DNA of 5,556 nucleotides from assembly GCA_023420745.1 (NCBI GenBank), contig JAEZVQ010000188.1:1-5556 (forward strand), given 5' to 3'. This DNA is from Actinomycetes bacterium (lineage in GTDB: Bacteria; Actinomycetota; Actinomycetes; Actinomycetales; Actinomycetaceae). The position numbers were made by a program, and so were the translations under genes. Under the pieces are notes generated by a model. The model was not told the origin of the DNA and did no database searches. It worked only from the letters and a program-made list of their open reading frames with translations. Below, one piece after another: positions 1 through 5,556 of the stretch. Numbering within the stretch: the stretch's first letter is position 1; the number at the start of each line of letters is the position of its first letter.

Positions 1-1731
1 TCATTTCAGGGCGAAGGGGCACTGATGGCGGCGCTCGGTGCCGCGCGAGACGGGCGGATGTCCGACATTGTCGCCACCATCCAAGCCGAACAGGATGCGA
101 TTATTCGCCGCCCCTCCACCGGGCTGCTGTTGATTCAAGGTGGCCCGGGAACGGGCAAAACTGCCGTGGCACTCCACCGCGCGGCCTACCTGCTCTACGC
201 GGAGCGAGCGCGCCTCGAATCCTCGGGGGTGCTGATTATTGGCCCGTCGCGAGTATTCCTGTCCTATATCGACCGAGTGCTGCCCTCGCTCGGCGAATCC
301 GGGGTGGTGGCGACGACGATTGCTGACCTCGTTCCCGGCTACCGCGGTGTCGCCCACGAATCCGAAGCGGTGGTGCAGATCAAGGGGCGCATTGACTGGG
401 TGGAGATTTGCCGCGAGGCGGTGCGCTCGTATGAACGCATTCCCGATGACACCGCGCTGCGAGTGGCGGGCTACGAGGTGGTGCTGCGCCGTGAGGATGT
501 CAAGCGTGCCCGAACCAATGCACGACGCTCGAGGGCGCCGCACAACGAAGCGTGGGAGGGATTCGCCCTCGAGCTGATGAATGCCCTGGCTCGCCAAATG
601 GATGCTCAGGCGTCGTCGGGCGAGGATTTGTCGTGGTATCACTCCTATATTCGTTCCTCACGCGAGGCGCGCCGCGCGATTAACGGCGCGTGGCTTCCGG
701 TTTCGCCACTCGCGGTGTTGGAAAAGCTGTGGGCAAATCCGCAGTTCCTCGCCCAGTGTGCGCCGATGCTCAGCAGCGAGGAGCGAGACCTTCTCGCCCG
801 TGAGCGCGGTGCGGCTTTGACAGTCAGCGACATTCCCATCCTCGACGAGCTCGAAGAGCTACTCGGACCACTGCCGACCGCCTCGACGGAGGTGGCGCGG
901 CGTGAGCGTGAACGCGAGCGCGCGGTGGCCTCCGCTGGTGATGCGATGACCGCGATGGAGCTCGGCGGAGGGATCGTCAGCGCACAGATTCTGGCCGAGC
1001 GTTCGCAAGCCCCGGACGGGCCGCGCGACGTGGCCTATCATGCGGCGCGCGACCGCCAATGGGCTTACGGTCATGTCATCGTTGACGAAGCGCAGGAGCT
1101 ATCCCCGATGGCGTGGCATGCGATTGTGCGCCGATGCCCGGCGCGGTCTTTCACAGTGACCGGGGATCTCGATCAGCGTTCCTCGTCGCAGCGGGTGGAC
1201 GCGTGGCGCCCGCTGCTCGGTCCTGCTGCCCCCTATATTGACAGCGAGGCGGTGCTCACCGTGTCCTACCGCACGCCGGCCACCATTCTCAACCGTGCCT
1301 GCGCGGTGATGGAGGAGCTCGAGGATCCGGTGGTGTTTCCTGTGCGTGCCGCGCGAGATCGCGACGACGCCTATGTAGTATCCCTCGGTGTCGCGGTCGA
1401 TTCCCCCTCGATTGCCGCGATTGCTGCGCAGGAGGAACAGTGGCTCGATACCCATGTGGGTCAGGGAATGGGGCGGATCGCGGTGATCGCCGATGCCTCC
1501 TCACCGGTGTTTCGTGACGCTGCGCCATCGAGCCTCGATGACCGCATCATCACGCTCACGCCCGTGCAATCGAAGGGGCTGGAGTTTGACACTGTCATTC
1601 TCGTCGACCCCGATCGCATCGCCGCGTCCAACCCCGGCGACATCTACGTGGCAATGACTCGGCCAACGCAGCGTCTCCACATTGTCGCCGAGGATCTTCA
1701 CCTCCATGCGCTGCGAGCGCAGCATCCCTGA
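1..1731 (+). CDS. helD: HelD/HelR-type superfamily 1 ATPase (RNA polymerase-recycling helicase-like protein), 5' partial
   Basis: The reading frame is open to the left edge. The ATG at base 25 is probably internal, because the eight codons before it (SFQGEGAL) continue the family consensus. Numbering from that ATG, the visible motifs are a Q motif (Q20, E22, Q23), Walker A GGPGTGKT (39-46), Walker B DEAQ (354-357), motif III TGDLDQ (379-384), motif IV VSYRT (413-417), motif V with QSKGLEFD (515-522) and motif VI YVAMTR (541-546), where R546 is the likely arginine finger. The long insert between Walker A and Walker B is typical of HelD and unlike UvrD or Rep. Known family members bind RNA polymerase and use ATP to release stalled polymerase from nucleic acid; some actinobacterial ones (HelR) also protect it from rifampicin. 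Full-length actinobacterial proteins are usually around 700 residues or more, so roughly 150-200 N-terminal residues, including the coiled-coil arm, should lie outside the window. Resistance function cannot be judged from this fragment. Confidence 0.9.
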   Translation, partial: SFQGEGALMAALGAARDGRMSDIVATIQAEQDAIIRRPSTGLLLIQGGPGTGKTAVALHRAAYLLYAERARLESSGVLIIGPSRVFLSYIDRVLPSLGESGVVATTIADLVPGYRGVAHESEAVVQIKGRIDWVEICREAVRSYERIPDDTALRVAGYEVVLRREDVKRARTNARRSRAPHNEAWEGFALELMNALARQMDAQASSGEDLSWYHSYIRSSREARRAINGAWLPVSPLAVLEKLWANPQFLAQCAPMLSSEERDLLARERGAALTVSDIPILDELEELLGPLPTASTEVARRERERERAVASAGDAMTAMELGGGIVSAQILAERSQAPDGPRDVAYHAARDRQWAYGHVIVDEAQELSPMAWHAIVRRCPARSFTVTGDLDQRSSSQRVDAWRPLLGPAAPYIDSEAVLTVSYRTPATILNRACAVMEELEDPVVFPVRAARDRDDAYVVSLGVAVDSPSIAAIAAQEEQWLDTHVGQGMGRIAVIADASSPVFRDAAPSSLDDRIITLTPVQSKGLEFDTVILVDPDRIAASNPGDIYVAMTRPTQRLHIVAEDLHLHALRAQHP

Positions 1732-1806
1732 CCAGGTCAGTCGCGATGAATCCCACGTGATGAGAACCACCGGCACGACCTCGCCGCCCCCTGCCACGAT
1801 AGAGGC

Positions 1807-3027
1807 ATGGTACGTGCGCTGCTGCTGGAGAACCCGCACCCGAGTGCGGATCACGTATTTGCCGAGCACGACATTGAGGTCGTGCGCCACCGAGGTGCGA
1901 TGGATGAATCGGAACTCATCGCAGCACTCGACGGGTTTGACATCGTCGGAGTTCGGTCGAAAACGACTGTCAGCCAGGCGGTGATTGACGCCAATCCACA
2001 GTTGATGTGCGTTGGCGCGTTTTGTATCGGGACGAACCAGATTGCTCTCGATACGGCGACGGCACGCGGGGTTGCCGTGTTCAACGCACCGTATTCCAAT
2101 ACCCGCTCGGTGGTGGAACTCGCTGTTGCTGAGATTATCGCGTTGACGCGCCGGCTAACGGTTCGGAACTCACGCTTGCACCGCGGGGTGTGGGATAAGT
2201 CGGCCGATGGGGCACATGAGGTGCGCAGGCGCACACTCGGCATTATCGGTTACGGCAGTATCGGCACTCAGCTGTCAGTGCTTGCCGAGGCAATGGGGAT
2301 GCGTGTCGTTTTCTTCGACACCGCGCAGCGACTCGCCCTGGGCAATGCTCAGCGCATGGAGTCGATGCGTGAGGTGCTCAAGGTCGCCGACATCGTGTCG
2401 GTTCATGTTGATGGAGCCTCGCGTAACCGGCGACTCTTTGGTGCCGAACAATTCGCGGCGATGAAACCGGGAGCGGCGTTTATCAATCTCTCCCGCGGTT
2501 TCGTGACCGACCTCGATGCGCTCGTCGAGACGCTGACCAGCGGTCACCTCAGCGGCGCGGCCATCGACGTATTTCCGTCGGAGCCGAAGCAGAACGGGGA
2601 TCCGTTTGACTCCCCCTTGATTGGTATGGATAACGTCATCCTCACCCCGCATGTGGGTGGGTCAACTGAGGAGGCGCAGCTCGATATCGGGATGTTTGTT
2701 GCCTCAAAGATCTGCGACTACGTGGGCAACGCGTCCACCGACATGTCGGTGAATCTGCCGAATCTCACGCTGGCGCCGACGCCGCAGTCACGCCACCGGG
2801 TGGCGTTGATTCATCACAATACGCCCGGTGTGCTCGCGCGAATCAACCAGACGTTCGCCGAGTACGGTGCCAATATTGACGCGCAGATTCTGTCGACATC
2901 CGGGGCGGTGGGATATGCGCTCACCGATATTTCTTCTGACCTTCCTGCCGAGGCGCTCGCCGCCATTGAGGGGCTGCGCGAGACCATTCGACTGCGGTGG
3001 ATGAGCACGCCGGGCACCGGTGTGTGA
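1807..3027 (+). CDS. serA: D-3-phosphoglycerate dehydrogenase, short ACT-domain type
   Basis: This enzyme oxidises 3-phosphoglycerate to 3-phosphohydroxypyruvate with NAD+, the first step of serine synthesis, in the cytoplasm. The 406 residues align closely with E. coli SerA (about 410). They show the FCIGTNQ and FNAPYSNTRSV blocks (72-102), the hinge GVWDK (127-131), the Rossmann motif GYGSIG (148-153) with D171 as the likely NAD ribose ligand, and the catalytic set R230 (in NLSRG), E259 (in FPSEP) and H282 (in TPHVGGST). The C-terminal ACT domain (about 330-398) keeps the residues that bind serine in E. coli: H336 and N338 in HHN, and N356 in ANI. Feedback inhibition by serine is therefore inferred. 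The ATG at 1807 is chosen because it starts the conserved first strand (VRALLLE). No properly spaced Shine-Dalgarno is visible; AGAGG sits only one base upstream. CACGAT at 1795-1800 is a possible -10 for a leaderless transcript, but this is weak. The gene lies 75 bases after the helicase-like gene. Confidence 0.95.
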   Translation: MVRALLLENPHPSADHVFAEHDIEVVRHRGAMDESELIAALDGFDIVGVRSKTTVSQAVIDANPQLMCVGAFCIGTNQIALDTATARGVAVFNAPYSNTRSVVELAVAEIIALTRRLTVRNSRLHRGVWDKSADGAHEVRRRTLGIIGYGSIGTQLSVLAEAMGMRVVFFDTAQRLALGNAQRMESMREVLKVADIVSVHVDGASRNRRLFGAEQFAAMKPGAAFINLSRGFVTDLDALVETLTSGHLSGAAIDVFPSEPKQNGDPFDSPLIGMDNVILTPHVGGSTEEAQLDIGMFVASKICDYVGNASTDMSVNLPNLTLAPTPQSRHRVALIHHNTPGVLARINQTFAEYGANIDAQILSTSGAVGYALTDISSDLPAEALAAIEGLRETIRLRWMSTPGTGV

Positions 3028-3074
3028 CGGTTTGCCGGCGGCGCGCCACGCCCACCTCCAGTTTCCTACCGACC

Positions 3075-3119
3075 CGTAAGATACGCTAACGTAAGTTACG
3101 GATACGTAAGCATCGGATC
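3075..3119 (+). repeat. Three tandem 15-base repeats with inverted half-sites, candidate operator array
   Basis: CGTAAG occurs at 3075, 3090 and 3105, exactly 15 bases apart. The units are CGTAAGATACGCTAA, CGTAAGTTACGGATA and CGTAAGCATCGGATC. Neighbouring units share 11 of 15 bases, and all three share CGTAAGnnnCG. The middle unit begins with a perfect 11-base palindrome, CGTAAGTTACG (3090-3100). There is also a perfect TTACG-N4-CGTAA inverted repeat across 3096-3109 and a TACG-N4-CGTA repeat across 3082-3093. A weak match (about 7 of 15) can be seen just upstream at 3060-3074. The array ends directly at the ribosome binding site of the acyl-CoA synthetase gene, a position suited to a repressor. 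The size and symmetry would fit a dimeric regulator such as a TetR-family protein, but I cannot assign the site to a known regulator. The repeat structure is seen directly; the operator role is inferred. Confidence 0.6.
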
Positions 3120-3126
3120 GGGGAAG
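3120..3126 (+). promoter_or_regulatory. Ribosome binding site of the acyl-CoA synthetase gene
   Basis: The purine-rich GGGGAAG ends five bases before the ATG at 3132. It supports that start codon. It also abuts the 15-base repeat array, so a protein bound there could affect translation initiation as well as transcription. Confidence 0.6.
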
Positions 3127-3131
3127 AAACG

Positions 3132-5144
3132 ATGAACGCGCACACACCTGTGTCTGACGAACAACCCCTCACGCAACGATTGCGCGAGTCCTACGCGCCG
3201 AGCGTGCCCTACGTCGTGGAGTGTGATGACCGCACGCTGCCGCAGACCCTCAACGAGGTCGCTCAACGCTACCCCGACCGAGTGGCACTCGACTTCTTCG
3301 CGTCCTCAATCACATACGCGCAACTGGTGCGCCGCGTACGCAAAGCGGCGACGGTGCTGCGTCGCGCCGGGGTGCGCCGCGGGGATCGCGTGGGCATTAC
3401 CTTGCCCAACTGCCCTCAGCACGTCATCGCCCTGTACGCCATCATGTCGCTCGGGGCAATTGCCGTTGAGACCAACCCGCTCTCGCCGCGCGAGGAACTA
3501 TCCCACGAGCTCAAACGCGCAGGCGCCTCGGTCGTCATCGTGTGGTCGAATGTGTGCGATTCGATTGATCAATCTATTGTCAAGGCACGCTCGATCTTCA
3601 CCGTCGACATGACGAAGGCGCTGAGGCTCGTCAACCGCATCCTCATTCGGATGCCGATTGAGGCAGCGCGCACCAAGCGCGCACAGATGAGCGCCCCCAC
3701 GCCCGCGTGGGCGCAGGATTGGGATCTCGCGGTGGCCGAAGCCACGCCGTGGACGGGTGAGTGTCCGGCAACCGCTGACGATGTCGCCTGCCTACTCCAC
3801 ACCGGTGGGACTACGGGAACGCCGAAAGCAGTGATGCTCACCCACCGCTCAATCGGTGCCAACAATGCGCAAGCGAAGGCATGGGTGCCCGCCCTCCACG
3901 AAGGAGCGGAAGTGTTCTACGCGGTACTCCCACTGTTCCACGCTTTTGGTCTGTGCGTCAGCCTCTTTGCCGGCATTCACCTGGGCGCAACGATTGCCCT
4001 GCTGCCAAAATTCGACGTCCCAATGCTGCTCGAGGCTCAGCGCCGCCTACCCTGTACGTTCTTTATCGGCGTGGCACCGATGTTCGACCGTATCCTTACC
4101 GGCGTGCGCGACACGCCGACCGACCTCTCGTCTATCGCCTACGCGCTGTCCGGGGCGATGATACTCGACCCCGATCTCGCTCGACGCTGGGAGGAAGCGA
4201 CCGGCGGGCTGCTCGTCGAAGGGTACGGCATGACCGAGGCATCACCGGTGATCCTCGGCTCACCACTGTCGTCGGGGCGGCGCGCCTCAACACTGGGCAT
4301 TCCCTTCCCGTCGACGGAGATTCGGATCGTCAACCCCGACGATCCCGACACCGACGTTGCTGACGGAGAAGTCGGCGAGCTCCTCGTGCGCGGTCCGCAG
4401 GTTTTTGCCGGCTACTGGGACAACGAGCAAGAGACGAAAGCGGCGTTCCACAACGGTTGGTTGCGCACCGGCGACCTCGTGCGCGTCGATGACGGTTTCG
4501 TGGTGATGGCTGACCGTCGCAAGGAGCTGATTATCTCCGGTGGCTTCAACATCTACCCCTCGCAAGTCGAGGATGCGGTTCGCTCAATGCCCGGTGTTGA
4601 GGATGTTGCTGTGGTTGGTTTGCCGCGTGGCGTCAACGGCGAGGCAGTGGTGGCGGCACTGATCCTCGAAGCGGGAGCAACAGTTACCCTGGAGGATGTG
4701 CGACGGTGGGCAGAACAGTCGATTTCACACTACGCACTCCCCCGCCAAATCGTCATCTTGACTGAGTTGCCGCGCTCCCAGATTGGCAAGGTGATGCGAC
4801 GCAAGGTGCGCGACTATCTCGTCGATGCGGGCGAACGGTTGAGCGAATCGACCGTTGACCTCCGTGAAAAACTTCGCGCGGGCACCGAGGCGGCGCGTCA
4901 ACAGTTGTCTGACCTATCCGAGCAGGTTGAGGCGACGACCCATGCTGCGTCAGATCGCATTCGCGACCTGCGCTCGACGTGGATGAACGCGGCTACATCC
5001 ACCCCCGATGAGCGCGGATCCACCGAACCTGAATCCGCTGAGCCCGCTCCCACCGTGACGGTATCGAACGCAGATGCGTCGGAAGCGGACGTATCGGGAA
5101 CCACGAGCACCGCAAGCGCGGGCACGCTACGAGAAATCGACTGA
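3132..5144 (+). CDS. fadD: Long-chain fatty-acid-CoA ligase (FadD-like AMP-binding enzyme) with a C-terminal extension
   Basis: Enzymes of this family join a carboxylic acid to CoA through an acyl-adenylate, using ATP. The 670 residues contain the P-loop-like A3 motif TGGTTGTPK (224-232), the core motif GYGMTE (364-369), TGD (446-448, with D448 the expected ATP ribose ligand), the hinge region DRRKE (461-465) followed by [11 protein letters not shown] (470-480), and the catalytic lysine K553 in SQIGKVMRR. No FAAL-type insertion is obvious, so CoA ligation rather than AMP transfer alone is expected. A fatty acid is the likely substrate by overall resemblance, but chain length is unknown. The canonical enzyme ends near residue 562. 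Residues 565-618 form a charged, probably helical segment, and 620-665 is a low-complexity tail rich in Ser, Thr, Glu, Ala and Pro, making the protein about 100 residues longer than usual. No signal peptide is seen. The 3' end overlaps the convergent nrdR by 18 bases. Confidence 0.88.
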   Translation: MNAHTPVSDEQPLTQRLRESYAPSVPYVVECDDRTLPQTLNEVAQRYPDRVALDFFASSITYAQLVRRVRKAATVLRRAGVRRGDRVGITLPNCPQHVIALYAIMSLGAIAVETNPLSPREELSHELKRAGASVVIVWSNVCDSIDQSIVKARSIFTVDMTKALRLVNRILIRMPIEAARTKRAQMSAPTPAWAQDWDLAVAEATPWTGECPATADDVACLLHTGGTTGTPKAVMLTHRSIGANNAQAKAWVPALHEGAEVFYAVLPLFHAFGLCVSLFAGIHLGATIALLPKFDVPMLLEAQRRLPCTFFIGVAPMFDRILTGVRDTPTDLSSIAYALSGAMILDPDLARRWEEATGGLLVEGYGMTEASPVILGSPLSSGRRASTLGIPFPSTEIRIVNPDDPDTDVADGEVGELLVRGPQVFAGYWDNEQETKAAFHNGWLRTGDLVRVDDGFVVMADRRKELIISGGFNIYPSQVEDAVRSMPGVEDVAVVGLPRGVNGEAVVAALILEAGATVTLEDVRRWAEQSISHYALPRQIVILTELPRSQIGKVMRRKVRDYLVDAGERLSESTVDLREKLRAGTEAARQQLSDLSEQVEATTHAASDRIRDLRSTWMNAATSTPDERGSTEPESAEPAPTVTVSNADASEADVSGTTSTASAGTLREID

Positions 5145-5556
5145 CGACGAGGAAGATGATCCCCCGTTTTCGCGACCGTTTTCACGGTCAGCGCGCAGCG
5201 AGGCGATTGCGGCTTCAAAGTCGGACAGCGACTGAAATGCCGAGTACACCGAGGCAAAACGCAGGTAGCCCACTTCGTCGAGCTCACGGAGGAATGGCTG
5301 GATCGCCTTCCCCACTTCGTCAGTGGAGACGACGGAGGCTCCGGAAACTCGTAGCTGCTCTTCGACGCGTTGGCGAGGAGAGCGAGTGAATGGTCGTCGA
5401 CCGGACGCCCCTGACAGGCTTTGCGAACCCCGGCAATCACCTTGTCACGAGAAAACGGTTCGACAACCCCGGATCGTTTCATAACCGAGAAGCTCGTCGT
5501 TTCGATCGTGGTGAAGCGCCGTCGACATGAGGTGCATTCGCGACGTCGACGAATGG
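5127..5556 (-). pseudogene. nrdR: NrdR transcriptional repressor, 5' partial and interrupted by a one-base frameshift
   Basis: NrdR is a zinc-ribbon plus ATP-cone repressor that senses ATP/dATP and shuts down ribonucleotide reductase genes. Reading in from the right edge gives [18 protein letters not shown], which matches residue 25 onward of the family. The second zinc-binding pair (C31, C34 in family numbering) is present; the first pair (C3, C6) and the start codon should lie about 70 bases outside. The ATP-cone then reads [16 protein letters not shown] and VRKACQGRP as expected up to A85 (codon 5374-5372). There the frame breaks, and the remaining family sequence ([39 protein letters not shown]) continues in another frame to a TAG at 5127-5129. 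Adding one C to GCC-AAC restores GCC-CAA and a protein of about 166 residues, a normal length. As written, translation would run out of frame for over 100 residues into antisense of the neighbouring gene. A sequencing or assembly error is at least as likely as a true mutation. Confidence 0.88.
5171..5193. terminator. Stem-loop just past the acyl-CoA synthetase gene, possible terminator
   Basis: GACCGT (5174-5179) and ACGGTC (5184-5189) form a perfect six-pair stem around the loop TTTC. Allowing one bulged A at 5190, three more pairs form (CGC 5171-5173 with GCG 5191-5193). It begins 26 bases after the stop codon of the acyl-CoA synthetase gene and lies inside the nrdR coding sequence, where it encodes part of an ENGRENGG stretch. 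Neither strand has a T-run after the stem, so it is not a classic intrinsic terminator. It may be a weak, U-tail-less terminator or simply a by-product of the coding repeat. Confidence 0.3.

Noticed and set aside
1..642. A 213-residue minus-strand open frame opposite the helicase-like gene
   Set aside because: It lies wholly antisense to a strongly conserved coding region, has no recognisable domain, and is the kind of open frame that high-GC coding sequence commonly produces.
3015..3022. Palindrome CACCGGTG at the end of serA
   Set aside because: It is only eight bases, GC-rich and within coding sequence, with no loop or T-run. It is expected by chance and is not a convincing terminator.
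3070..3097. Sigma-70-like -10 hexamers TAAGAT (3077), TACGCT (3082) and TAAGTT (3092) in the repeat array
   Set aside because: All arise from the repeat units themselves, and none has a good -35 at 16-18 bases; CCGACC at 3069 matches only GAC. I could not choose a promoter among them.
5372..5380. Programmed ribosomal frameshift in nrdR
   Set aside because: No slippery heptamer or clear downstream structure is seen, and I know of no such recoding in this family. A deletion or base-call error is simpler.
4898..5482. A 194-residue minus-strand frame spanning the right end
   Set aside because: Only its first 37 residues are NrdR-like. The rest is out-of-frame nrdR and then antisense of the acyl-CoA synthetase gene, created by the frameshift at about 5372.

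Overview
The window looks like ordinary chromosomal core sequence from a high-GC Gram-positive bacterium (Actinobacteria). Codon use is strongly G/C-ending. The HelD-like ATPase and the NrdR fragment resemble actinobacterial family members as I remember them. The serine-pathway dehydrogenase is the short ACT-domain type rather than the roughly 530-residue type familiar from mycobacteria and streptomycetes. That leans weakly toward Actinomycetaceae or Bifidobacteriaceae relatives, but I cannot name a genus from sequence alone.

Layout. Bases 1-1731 (+) hold most of a HelD/HelR-type superfamily 1 helicase-like ATPase whose N-terminus lies beyond the left edge. After a 75-base gap, 1807-3027 (+) is serA, an E. 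coli-like 3-phosphoglycerate dehydrogenase with a C-terminal ACT domain. A 104-base intergenic region (3028-3131) carries an ordered array of three 15-base repeats with palindromic character immediately before the ribosome binding site of the next gene. Bases 3132-5144 (+) encode a FadD-like acyl-CoA synthetase with an unusual C-terminal extension of about 105 residues. Convergent to it, and overlapping its last 18 bases, is nrdR (5127-5556, -). Its start lies past the right edge, and a single-base deletion near 5372 breaks its ATP-cone domain.

How the genes relate. The three plus-strand genes are co-oriented but serve different functions: RNA polymerase recycling or rescue, serine synthesis, and fatty-acid activation. 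They need not form one operon. The acyl-CoA synthetase appears to have its own regulatory region. NrdR would repress ribonucleotide reductase genes located elsewhere.

I see no mobile element, CRISPR array, tRNA or rRNA, and no evidence of a new multi-gene system. The points most worth checking are the nrdR frameshift, the repeat array before the acyl-CoA synthetase, and the C-terminal tail of that enzyme.
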